DNA of 64,000 bases from Tilletiopsis washingtonensis (Eukaryota > Basidiomycota > Exobasidiomycetes > Entylomatales), in NCBI RefSeq assembly GCF_003144115.1, contig NW_020312003.1, positions 222,153 through 286,152 of the forward strand. Direction: 5' to 3'. The notes beneath the pieces were generated by a model. The model was not told the origin of the DNA, ran no database searches, and worked only from the letters and a program-made list of their open reading frames with translations. Numbering within the stretch: position 1 is the stretch's first letter; each line of letters begins with the position of its first letter. Shown here piece after piece: positions 1-10,437 of the stretch. The translations under genes were made by a program, and so were the position numbers.

Positions 1-55
1 GTGTGCGCGCTTGCGAAAGACATGCTCATCCCCCTAATCCCCTCCTGCGCCCCAG

Positions 56-219
56 TCAACCCGCGCAACCCAAAGCTGGCACATCTCGTGCCCAAGTCCG
101 AGGGCGGCACGGGCCCCGAGCACGACGGCTCCGACGCGGCGGCACAGATGGAGGGCGATGCGCTCGCCGAGGGCGTCGCGCGGTTGGCCGTCGAGGAGGG
201 CGCGGGGCCGAAGCCGTGA
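56..219 (+). CDS. Possible last exon of a gene cut by the left edge
   Basis: A CTAAT branch-like site near position 33 and a pyrimidine-rich stretch ending CCCCAG at 55 look like the 3' end of an intron. The frame from 56 stays open to a TGA at 217-219, with the GC-ending codons (GAG, GGC, GCC, AAG) typical of coding DNA in this window. The peptide is about 54 residues, acidic and rich in Ala and Gly, and I do not recognise it. The opposite-strand reading frames here look less like coding sequence. The rest of the gene would lie left of the window. The following 126 bases, to the end of the NAD kinase gene, hold nothing I recognise, so the two genes would be convergent. Confidence 0.35.
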
Positions 220-345
220 GAATCCAAAAAGACGCACCCGCCATTGCCTAGACACTGTGCGATGCAAAGCGTGCCCCCATCACACAGTGAGCCGGGGGGC
301 GGGCATGGTCTGGATTGCGCAAGCCTAGAGCGGAGAGAAGGCAGA

Positions 346-405
346 CTAGTACTCTCCCTCAATCTCGCTGTCCGACTCGTCGAGGCCGCGCACGATGAGC
401 GCTGT

Positions 406-450
<45 letters not shown>

Positions 451-3400
451 CGAGCCTGCAGGCTGCGAGCGGTGCGGCTTCGGCGTGACTTCGTCGCGCG
501 AGGCACGGCGCGATCGCGACTCGCGGTGTCCTGTCCTGCGTCTCGAGCTGCCGCTGCCGCTGGCCGCCGCCGCCGCCGCCAGCTCCGGCTCAACGCTGCT
601 CTGCGGCGGACTCTTGGCAGAAGGATGCAGCGCCTCGGTGGCGCCGCGCAGCACGGCCGCCGCACGACTGAGCTTCTCGTTGCCCGGCGTGCTGGCCATG
701 TCGTCCGTGTCGGCCTGCAGCTTGGCCGCGGCAGCTGTGGCGCCGTCGTCGAGCGATGCGTGAGACGTGCGGCGCGACGCTTCATCGGCCGCACTCTCCT
801 CGCCGCGAGGCGGCTGCGGGTCGTCGAGGCGGAAGTCGGCGTGCGCCAGGTGGCGCTCGCTGATGGCGCGCGGCGGCTGCGGCGGGCCGGCCAGGCCAAA
901 GCGATCCGGACTGTCGAGCAGCGAGTGTCCGCGCTTGGGCTGAATGACGCCGTGCTGGTAGGAGGCCTGCTGGCTCGACTCCTCGCTGCCCGGCGACGAC
1001 TTCTTGCCATCGTCGCTGCCATTCGCAGAGCGCGAGGCCTTGGTCAAGGGCGCCAGGCCTGCGCGTGCCGCCAGATTCTCGTGCGAGGCCTGGTGGCTCG
1101 CGGGCGCAGAGCTGTGGTGGTGGGAGCGCGACGAGAGTCCGGAGGAGGAGTGATGGTGCCGCGGCCGCTTCTCGCCAGAGACGGGGCGCCGCACAGAGTG
1201 CCGCCGCGAGTGCAGGCCGTTTGGCGGCGCAGAGCCCGGCGGGTCGGGGTCGGGACTGTTGGTGCGCGTCGCCGTGTTGCTCGTGTCGTCGATGTCAAAC
1301 GCCTCGGACTCGGTGGCGTCGTCTTCGTCGTCATCGTCCTCGTCGTCAAGCTCCACACACGGCGAGGGCGCCGGCTTCTTCGAGGACTGCGCTTGCTCTT
1401 CTGCTCCAGGCTTGTCCGCCGAACTGCGCTTCTCGTCCTTCTTCGTGCCGGGCCGAGACTCGCCGTCGCGGCTCGGCGAGCCTTCGTCGCGCGCCTCTTC
1501 CACGACGACAAACGACTTCTGCCGCTGCCGCTCGTTCCACTTGAGCGTGCGCGAGATGGACTCGAACCAGTCGACGGACTGGTTCTCGGCGCAGATCGTC
1601 GGGAAGGGGTATCGCGAGGCCGTGACCTTGATGTGGTCGCCCTCTGAGACACGAGCAGTCTGTCAGCGGGAGTGTGAGAGCGTTGCGCGCCCGCGGCTAC
1701 TCACGCTTCAGCTCCACTCTGCCTCTGCCATCGAAGCTGGCCCATGCCGTGCTGCGCGAGTTGTAGGGCACGGCAATGCGCAGCTCCATGCTGTCGGGCA
1801 AGAGCATTGGCCGGAAGGAGAGCGTGTGCGGGCAGATCGGGCTGATGAGGATGGCAGGAATTTCGGGATGCACGAGCGATCCGCCGGCTGAGAGCGAGTA
1901 GGCTGTGGAGCCAGTCGGAGTCGAGATGCAGAGGCCGTCCGCCTGGGCAGTCGTCATGTGATGTTCGTCGCCTGCGCAAGGAGACGTGAGCAGTTGCACG
2001 GTGCCTGAGTCGTCTATCGACACTCACCGAACACCTCCAGCAGGCTGACATACGGGCTCGGTCCGCGATCGACGACCAGGTCGTTGAGCACCTCGAACGT
2101 CTCGACAGGTCGAGTGCTGAAGCACATGACCTCCTTGTCCTTGCGCGCACAGCCCGAGTCCTTGCTCTCCGCCTCTGCAGCTTCAGCCGTCGTAGCGCGC
2201 TGCTCTTCTTCGGAGGCAGGCCCGCCGCCGCCCTCGGTGTAGCGGCCGCGCAAGTCTCGACCGGTGGGCATCTGACCCTCGATGCGGTCCCAGCCGCCCT
2301 GGGCGATGGAGCGCATGATGATCTCGCCCGTCTTGCCAGACTTGATGGCACGTCTGCGCTTGCGGTCCGCCGTGGTGGAAGATGGCAATGTGGCCCGCTG
2401 CGGCATGTCAGCACGACGCCATCGCTCGCACCACTGTGCAGACTCACGTAGACCGTCGCAGTGAAACGCATGCGCAGATTCACGCGCACGCCATTGTCCA
2501 GCGCCGAGCGCATCACGTCGGCGTAGTGCGCAAAGTCGAAGTTGGTCAGGAAGCCGAGCGAGCCGAGAGCGAAGGGCATGACTGGCGGCACGATGCGCTG
2601 GAAGAGCCAGGAGCAGAAGAGCACAGTGCCGTCGCCGCCGAGCTGTGCGGAGGCGAAATTGTCAGCGCTGACGAGGGCATGAGCATCGACGCAGACTCGC
2701 CGTGACGACAAAGTCGAAGAGATGCGGCGTGCGACTGCACATGTCGCTCGTCCAGTAGCGCAGCTGGCCCTCTTCCTTGCCACTGCTGCCCGACCACGAG
2801 CCATCGACGCTGCTACTGCTCGAGCTCGGCCCTGCCGCATCGGCCTCCTTGCCCGGGGCGCCTGAGAACGTGGAAGGGCGGCGCGAGTGCTGCCGCGGCA
2901 CCGGCTCAAAGAGACGCGGATGGTCGCGCTTGATGCCCTCTGCATCGAAGCGCTTCGAGTTGCGCAGCTGCGAATCGACGTAGCTGATGCAGGATGTCAG
3001 GCGCTGCACCAGCCGGCGAGGCGCAGGCATGCGACTCACACGACCAGACCAGTATCGCGCCCGTTGCGCGGCGTCGTCATCAGCCAGATGGCGAGCTCGC
3101 GCGTGAGGGTGATGAGGTGGTTGTCGCGCGCCTTGGTGATGATCAGGATCGACTGGATCGTAGACTTGACGCGAGCGCGGCCTGCAGGAAGACGTCTCAG
3201 CTGGCCAGTCCCGCATGGCAGCGTCTCCGGCGCTCTGCGACGCTGCACCACTCACCAAGCTGCTTGCTCATCTCCCGCACGCCCACGGCCGTCTCGGCAA
3301 GCTGCCGCGTCAAGCTGCGCACGCGGTCATCCTCGCTGTCGCCCTCCTCGTCGTAGCTGCTGCCGCTGCCCGAGACCGTGTAGCTGCCGTCGCTGCTGCC

Positions 3401-4075
3401 CTGCTCGTCGCTGCTGTGGCTATGCTCCTCGTCTCCACTCTCTGGTGCCGCAGCGCCGCGCGGGCCGCGATGGCTCGGGTCGCGGCGGTGGCTGCGCGGA
3501 CGGCGCTTCTCCTTCTGCCGCCGGCCGTCTTCTGTGCCGGAGGAAGAGGGCGAGCCTGCATCCTCCTCAGACTCGGCAGCCGTCGAGCTCTTTGGCACGT
3601 GCGAGCGCTCGGCGTGCTCCGTGCCAAAGTAGCCCGCCGCTGCGGCCGCTGCTGGCCCAGCCTTGTCCGAGGGCGGAGGGCGCGAGCGGCGACGATGCTG
3701 GGCGTGTGTGCCGCGCGGAGAAGGCGGCGTGTGCTGGTGCTGCGCCGCCTGCTGCTGCTTGCGTGCGGCGCCGACGGCCGAGTCGAGGTGCGAGTGCACG
3801 AAGCACGGACTGGCCATGGCGGCCGGCGTCGCTTCTGCGCCGCCTGGCACGCCAAAGACAGACGAGGCGCCGGGCGTGAAGGCCGGCCGGGCGGCGCGAG
3901 CGCCCGTCGGCGCAGCGTCGGCATCGAGCGTCTGCTGTGCGGCCGAGCCGAAGGACAGGGCTGCGCCGCCGCTGGACGACAGCTGCGGCGCGGGCGCCAC
4001 CGTCGCACTGCCGGCGCTGCTCTTGCCGGGGTTCAGCAGCCCGTCGAGCGCGCCCGCAGATGGCGAGGAGGACAT
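346..4075 (-). CDS. UTR1: NAD kinase (Utr1/Yef1 type), 7 exons
   Basis: ATP-NAD kinase, which phosphorylates NAD(H) to NADP(H). Exons, read right to left: 4075-3256, 3181-3040, 2983-2701, 2642-2448, 2397-2028, 1971-1705, 1643-346, giving about 1,124 residues. The start is the first ATG in frame; the open frame extends further upstream only through a TTG. Family landmarks are in order: [31 protein letters not shown], the nucleotide-binding LGGDGTVLF with GSLGFLTNF, the KSGKTGEI region, then [21 protein letters not shown] and [13 protein letters not shown]. The N-terminal 270 residues are Ser/Ala-rich low complexity ending in an acidic stretch. After the catalytic domain there is an extension of roughly 390 residues, rich in Ser and Asp/Glu, with a run of about 15 glycines near the end; this is far longer than in yeast enzymes. 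The third intron has a GC donor. The identity is secure; the function of the tails is unknown. Confidence 0.93.
406..450 (-). repeat. (GCC)15 trinucleotide repeat coding for polyglycine
   Basis: Fifteen uninterrupted GCC units on the + strand read as GGC glycine codons in the last exon of the NAD kinase gene. It is a slippage-prone microsatellite inside a coding region, so its length probably varies between strains. Confidence 0.95.
2643..2700 (-). other. GC-AG intron in the NAD kinase gene
   Basis: The intron reads GCGAGT at its 5' end and CACAG at its 3' end and is 58 nt long. The splice is fixed by the protein: the upstream exon ends FDFVVT and the downstream one starts LGGDGTV, the invariant junction of NAD kinases. 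No GT donor in frame gives this join. Confidence 0.85.
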
Positions 4076-4639
4076 GGCGGCGCCGTGGCGCACGTCTGCG
4101 AGGGACTGGCGGTGGAGCGACGGCGAGGCGATGGAGCGGCGGGCGGCTAGTGCTGAGGTGGACAAGCAAGAGGACGGTGACGGGTCTAGGGTCGGGATGC
4201 AGGCGGAGAGGGAGCGGTCATGCAAGTTCGCGGGCCGGCATGCCGCGAGGAGCCGACTCGTCAGCCAGCCCAGCCCAGCATCTCATGCAGCGACAGCCTT
4301 GGCTTCGCGCGCGGCGGCGCGGCACGTCAGCACCGCTCCGCCGCCGTCGCGGGGTGTGGAGGGCACGCTCTCTCGCCATCAGCATCTCGCCAGCAAGGCC
4401 TGCGCCAGCCCATCGCTGTGGCGGCCGCCTCTCGGCCTGCTCACTGCACGGCCTGGCTACTGCGCTCCGGCGCTCTGCACGGTGAAGGGCGATTGTCATT
4501 GTCAGAGCGAGAGCGAGAGAAGTCACATCGAGACAGCGCGAGAGGGCGCAGAGGGAAGCGCCGGCGAGACACAAGCAGGGCTCGAGGCCAGACAGAGCAT
4601 GCGCGTTTCTAGCCTGACTCCTGGGAGCAACGGAAGCGC

Positions 4640-6801
4640 TCAGAGACGCGGGCCATGGCGACGGCCGTTGTGGTCGACCCAGCTGGCGAGCTTGGAGCGC
4701 AGCGTGATGCCGCCGTGCTCTACCACCGACGGCGACGCACTGTCGGGCGCGTCGCGCGCCTCGGTGCGCTCGCCGATGGGCACGTACTCGCGCTCGCCTT
4801 CGCCGACGTACTGCGCGGCAAGGGCATGTGTGATGAGTGGTGCGACCAGAGGAGATGTGCGTGCGCTGCTGGAGGAGACGCACCAGCTGCTTCGGCCGCC
4901 AGATGCGCTTCTTGGGGTCCAGCATCGACTGTCTCCACGTCGCGAGCCACCCGGAGACGCGCGGCACGGCGAACATGACACAGAAGAGGTCGAGGGCTAG
5001 GGCAGAGTGGACGTGGTGAGCCGCACGCTGGATGTAGCACGAAGCACGCCAAGACTCACGCAGGCCAATGGCGTAGTAGATGACGCCCGAGAAGAAGTCG
5101 ACGTTGGGCGCCAGCTTGCGCTCGATGAAGTAGGGGTCCTTCAGTGCCGCATCGCGCAGCGTGAGGGCCGTGTCGAGCAGAGGGCTGCGGCCCACGACGC
5201 TGAACACCTCATCGGCACACTTGCGCACGATGTGAGCACGCGGGTCCGTCGTGCGGTAGACGCGGTGACCGAAGCCGGAGAGCGTGCGCTCCTTGCGCTT
5301 CACCTTCTCGAGGTACTCGGGCACATTCTCGGGACTGCCGATCAGCAGCAGCTGACGCACCACTGCCTCGGCGGCTCCGCCGTGGAGCGGGCCGTACAGC
5401 GAGGCGACGCCGGCTGCCACGGCGCTGTAGGGGTCGACGAGCGAGCTGGAGACTTGCAGCACGGACGCAGTCGAGGCGTTCACTGCAGCGAAAGGTTAGC
5501 AGACGCAAGGCAGTAGCGGGCCACGGATACTCGCTCTCTGCAAGCGGCAATGACGAAGTCAGTACAAGCTCAGATCAGGCTTGGGGCAGTGCCTTCTCAC
5601 CATGGTCAGCGTGCACCAGCCACAGGCGGTCGATGGCCCTCTCGATGATCGGATTGGGCTAGCGGAGGCGATCAGCGCGGCTGCACGTCGCGATGGCCGT
5701 GCGTCCTCTCACCTTGTACTCGCGCTCGTTGAGCTGGTCGAGGCAGTAGAGGAACGTCCCCGCGTAGCTGAGGCCGGACGGCGCTGCATGACGAGGAGGC
5801 TGAGTGAAGCTCGCAGCGCAGCAGCAACTTGCACGCACGGCGGTTGAAGGGACGGCCCTGGCGGACGCGGTAGGCGGCCGCAGCAAGGATCGGCGCCTTG
5901 CCCTGTATCAAGGCGTTGAGTCAGCACGGTGCCCACTCCGCATGGCTGTGCTCGTGCGGCTCACGATGCAGCGGTAGATCTGCTTGTCCATGAGGCGCAG
6001 CGCCGCCTTGTCGCCCTTGGCGGCGTTGGCGTAGATGTTCTGGCCCTGCAGCGAGGGGTTGGCCTCGGGCGCCAGAGCGCCCAGCGCGGCGAACGACGAG
6101 GCGAGCACGGACATGGGGTGCGCATTGTCGTTGAAGGAGCTGAGCAGCCGCTCAATGTCGGAGTGCAGGAAGGTGTGGTGCATCACCTCGGCCTCCCACG
6201 CCGCCAGCTTGGGCGCCGTGGGCAGCTCGCCGTACACGAGCAGATAGGCGCTCTCCAGGAAGCTCGACTTCTCCGCAAGCACCTCGATCGGGTAGCCGCG
6301 GTAGCGCAGGATGCCCTTGCCGCCGTCGATGAAGGTGATGCGCGAAGTGACGGCGGCCGTGTTGCCGAAGGCCGGGTCGCTCACGCGCAGACCACTGCGC
6401 AGGGCGGCGTGAGCAATGGCGCACATATCGCCAATGGCTGCAGAGGGCTTTGGCCGCGCATGAGCAGGCATCGCTGCACATCAGCGCCGGCAACTGCTGC
6501 TCCAGGCACCTCCACTATGCTCCTCGCCCAGCTTGTGCCTGCCAGAGGCCGCTCGGCGCCAGGCCCATCCACCCACCGCTGCACACGTCCGCCGGCACAC
6601 TCACCCCGCCGTCTCGTCCTCCTCGCGGTCCTCCTGGCCAAAGATGGCGGCGCGCGGTGCGACCATGCGCGAGAAGGCCGTGGCGGGGATGCTGTTGTGG
6701 GTGATGGGCACGTCGTACGTCTTGCCCGTGCGCTCGTCGCGCACGGTGAGCGCCATGCGCGGCGTGAAGCTGCCGCTGCTGCTGCCGTTGCTGTCTGACA
6801 T
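4640..6801 (-). CDS. Citrate synthase, probably peroxisomal or cytosolic type
   Basis: Condenses acetyl-CoA and oxaloacetate to citrate. The protein starts MSDSNGSSSG at 6801 with no obvious mitochondrial presequence. The catalytic residues are all visible: the His in SLYGPLHGGA, the His in GFGHRVYRTTDPR and the Asp in NVDFFSGVIY. Other family landmarks are GYPIEVLAEKSSF, FLYCLDQLNEREY, HADHEMNAST and PRVSGWLATWRQ. At least eight coding exons are needed, including a 3-nt microexon at 5535-5537. The C-terminus is GPRL; PRL is a weak variant of a type 1 peroxisomal signal, so a glyoxylate-cycle role is possible but not shown. The gene shares a 1.07-kb divergent upstream region with the PP2A scaffold gene. 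Identity secure; location uncertain. Confidence 0.93.
5535..5537 (-). other. 3-nt microexon (AGA) of the citrate synthase gene
   Basis: The upstream exon ends CAT G at 5601. Intron 5538-5600 (63 nt) runs GTGAGA to TTGCAG with a CTGAC branch site. Then comes AGA, then intron 5483-5534 (52 nt), which runs GCGAGT to CTGCAG with a CTAAC branch site; the next exon starts TG AAC. With AGA included the protein reads DHEMNAST, the form found across citrate synthases; if it is skipped the protein reads DHVNAST and loses the conserved Glu. Both introns have normal length for this genome. Confidence 0.78.
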
Positions 6802-7868
6802 GGCTGGCTGCCTGGGATTGGTGGTGGTGGTGTGAAGCGAAGAGGCGCAGCAGCATGGCTTGGCGCAGAAGGAGGTCCGGCCCGGGGCGCCGTCCGCGAA
6901 CGTCGGCCACCGGCGCCGCCGCGCGTGCCGCATCTCCGCTCTCTCCACAGCGCCACCCGCACGCTGCCGCGCGCTGCCGGCGCGCTCCGAATTCTTGGGC
7001 CGTGCGCGGCATGCCCGCCGCCGCCCCAGCCGGCCAGCTCGTCCATCGCTTGCTCTTGGAGCGCATGGCGGCATTGACGGCTTGAGGGACCATCGGCCGT
7101 CTCCACCGATCGCTGCTCGGCCTCTGGCTATCTGGAGGGTTTTGCTGCTGTAGCTCTTGGTCCCCTCAGCGGCCGATCGGGCCTGCCCGCGCGGCGCGCC
7201 GCACGCCGCGTCTCGAGGGCAGGTGCACCAGCTCCACACGCAGAGCCGGCCTTCGCGCACCTCGGCATGCTCGAGGCAGCAGCGTCTTCAGCCACGTCCT
7301 GGCCTGGCACCACATCCGCCCTTTTGAGCTTGACTCCATCTTCTCAGGCAGCCTTCTGCCAGCAGGCCTCGCCCACAATGTGCTGCTCTTCCTCAGCCGC
7401 AAGCGCGGCTGTGACAGCTGTGCGCGTGGGAGCAGCGCGCGCGAGGGGCGTGAGCGACGGCGGCCATCTGAGTCGCGCTGGCCTGCCTCTGGCGCTGCAG
7501 CTCTCGGCGTGGCGCGCGTCACGCGCGCACGAGCTGCAGGCAGGCACCGTCGCAGCTGCAGCGGGCGCCGCGCCAGCGAGAGCGGAGGCGAGCGTCCCAA
7601 GCACGCTCGGCCGGCGCACTGACTGCAACACGCCCGTTGCTGCTGCACGCTGCCTCTGCTCTCCCATCCTCGCCGCCCATCCAAGCGCTGTCGATCCTCC
7701 ACGCTCCACCCACGCTCCATCACCCGCAGCAGCCCGGCTCGCGCGCCCCGTCTGCCCGCCACATACCCCTTCGTGCGCCGCTCTGCCCGCAGCTGCTGCT
7801 GCCTGCTCCCGCCGCACTCCTCTGCCCCGCCCCCTCTCGCCCGTGCCGAGCGCCGCCCGCTGCCCGCC
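6802..7868. promoter_or_regulatory. Divergent intergenic region, citrate synthase / PP2A scaffold
   Basis: 1,067 bases lie between the two start codons. Open frames here are GC-rich shadows without family similarity. The last 200 bases before the PP2A gene are C/T-rich, like a fungal promoter and 5' leader. I see no TATA box I would defend. Confidence 0.5.
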
Positions 7869-10203
7869 ATGGAGTCCGACGAGTCGCTCTACCCGATCGC
7901 CATTCTGATCGACGAGCTCAAGTCCGACGACGTCTCGTTGCGGCTCAACGCCATCCACCGCATCAGCACCATTGCCCTTGCGCTCGGCCCGCAGCGCGCG
8001 CGCGACGAGCTTGTGCCCTTCCTGCAGGACAGCCTCGACGATGAGGACGAGGTGCTGCTCGCCCTCGCCGAGGAGCTCGGTCCTGCGTTTGCCGAGCACC
8101 TCGGCGGCCCGCCGTATGCGCACCTGCTGCTCGGCCCGCTAGAGAATCTGGCGGCGGTGGAGGAGACGGTGGTGCGCGAGAAGGTGAGTCGTGCAGAGAG
8201 AGTGGGACGCGCTCGCCGGGCTGCAGTCAGCGTGGCGACGCCGCTTCTCGTCACGTCATGCCGCACGTCTGCGGACGCGCGGCCGCATCCCGACTCCGTT
8301 GTCCGTGCGAGCTGTGTGCACGACGGCGTGCTTCCAGCTGCGCTTGCGATGTCCAAAGCTGACGCGCCTGGCATTAGGCGTCCGAGTCGATCACGAAGCT
8401 CGCCGCGCTGCTCTCGCCGGCACAGATCGACGAGCACTACCTGCCCGTGCTGCGGCGTCTCTCCGGCGGCGACTGGTTCACGAGCCGCACGTCGGCGACG
8501 TCGCTCTTTGCCGCCGTGTACCCGCGCGTCGGCGGGCCCAGCGTGGCGGCCGTGCAGGAGGACCTGCGCAAGATGTTCGCGGCACTCTGCAACGACGACA
8601 CGCCAATGGTGCGGCGCGCTGCCGCCAGAGATCTCGGAGTAAGTCACGGCTGGGCTGAGTTGCACGGCTCAGCACTGACGGGCATCGGTTGCGCGCAGCC
8701 GTTCGCCAAGAACCTGTCCAAGGAGCAGGTCGTCTCCGACATCATCCCGCTCTACCGCAAGCTCTCCTCCGACGACCAGGACAGCGTGCGCCTGCTGACG
8801 GTGCAGGACCTGATCGCGATTGCCGAGGTGCTGGACAACGACGAGACGAAGAACTACCTGCTGCCCAGCATCCGCGCCGCCGTGTCGGACAAGAGCTGGC
8901 GCGTGCGGTACATGGTCGCCGACCACTTCGTCAAGGTGAGTCTGGCAGCAGCTGGCGAATGCAGAGGGCGCAGCTTCGGGCTGTGGAGGAACCGCCTGCT
9001 GACGCGCTGTGCAGCTGGCGACTGCGGTGGGCGAGGATGTGGTGCGCGACGACCTGGTGCAGGCCTTCGTGCAGCTGCTCAAGGACAACGAGGCCGAGGT
9101 GCGCACGGCTGGTGCGGGCCAGGTGCCAGGTGAGTCGCAGAGAAGTGCGCGCACAGGAGCCAGAGTGCTAAGCCAGGCTTTGCAGGCTTTGCCAAGCTGG
9201 TCGAGACGGATGTGATCCTGGCGCGCCTGCTGCCGTGCGTGCGTGAGCTGTCGACAGACACGAGCCAGCACGTGCGTGCGGCGCTTGCGACGCAGATCTC
9301 CGGCCTGGCGCCGCTGCTGGGCAAGGAGGCGACGATCGAGAGCCTGCTGCCGCTCTTCCTGCAGCTGCTCAAGGACGAGTTCCCGGACGTGCGCCTCAAC
9401 ATCATCTCGAAGCTGGAGCAGGTCAACGAGGGTGAGTCGTCTGCTGTCTTGCCGCGATGCACGCGGGCTGCTGATGCGCTCGTTCTGCCTGCAGTGATCG
9501 GCATCGACCTGCTCTCGCAGTCGCTGCTCCCTGCCATCGTCGAGCTGGCCGAGGACAAGCAGTGGCGCGTGCGGCAAGCGATCATCGAGTACATTCCCTT
9601 GCTGGCCAACCAGCTGGGCGTGAGCTTCTTCGACGAGCAGCTGGCGAACCTGTGCATGTCGTGGCTCGGCGACACGGTGTTCAGCATCCGCGAGGCGGCC
9701 ACGGTCAATCTCAAGAAGCTGACGGACGTGTTTGGCGTCGAGTGGGCGCGCCAGACGATCATTCCCAAGGTGCTGCAGATGGGCGTGCACCCCAACTACC
9801 TCTACCGCATGACGACCATCTTCGCCATCACGGTGAGTTGTGCTGCCGGAGTGCCACGTACGTGTGCCGCCGTGGCTCACGCCTGCGCCTGCTCCAGACC
9901 ATGGCGCCGTCGCTGAACGCGGCCGCCATTACCGAGGCGGTGCTGGACACGGTGGTGCCCATGGTCGACGACCCGATCCCGAACATCCGCTTCAACGTCG
10001 CCAAGGCGTTCGAGGTGCTCGCCAGTGTGCTGCAGCAGAGCGACGCCGGGCGCAGCGTCGTCGCGGCACGCATTGTGCCCGGCCTCGAGAAGCTCAAGGA
10101 GGACTCGGACGCAGACGTGCGCTTCTTTGCCATGAAGGCACTGCAGGCCATCGAGGCGTCCAACAATGGCGCCGCACCGACGGGACAGGGCATGAACGCA
10201 TGA
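7869..10203 (+). CDS. TPD3: PP2A scaffold subunit A (PR65/Tpd3)
   Basis: The structural A subunit of protein phosphatase 2A, which holds the catalytic and B-type regulatory subunits. The protein starts [20 protein letters not shown], the usual PR65 N-terminus, and consists of HEAT repeats to the end (about 590 residues, the family's normal length). Recognisable repeats include [43 protein letters not shown] and [19 protein letters not shown]. There are at least seven exons; the first intron, about 8185-8378, is longer than the others (about 190 nt), and the rest are 50-80 nt with CTGAC branch sites. The stop at 10201 follows the last helix. No catalytic residues are expected. Identity secure. 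Confidence 0.95.
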
Positions 10204-10421
10204 GAGGGGGGCGCTGGAATTAGACTTGGTTGCACAAGAGAGCGGAGAGGCGCTTGGCGATGTGCTCGGGCCCGAGCGCCTGAGGAGGCTACTACCAGCT
10301 GCGCGATGCATCCCTCGCACTGGTGGGCGGGAGAGTGCGCCTCTGCAGCCCCAGCTGGTGCGATGCAAGCACCAGAGCACAGGGAAGGGCCTTTTGCATG
10401 TCTATCGCATTTACCAGCACG

Positions 10422-10435
10422 CCCCCCCCCCCCCC
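10422..10435. repeat. Homopolymer of 14 C
   Basis: A run of 14 cytosines (14 G on the - strand) lies just past the stop codon of the gene ending at 10438, so it would be the first part of that gene's 3' untranslated region. Its length is a direct count and could be affected by sequencing error. Confidence 0.9.
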
Positions 10436-10437
10436 AT

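Noticed and set aside
244-1647. A 467-codon open frame on the + strand.
   Set aside because: It lies opposite the NAD kinase last exon and is Arg/Ala-rich with no family similarity; it is an antisense shadow of GC-rich coding DNA.
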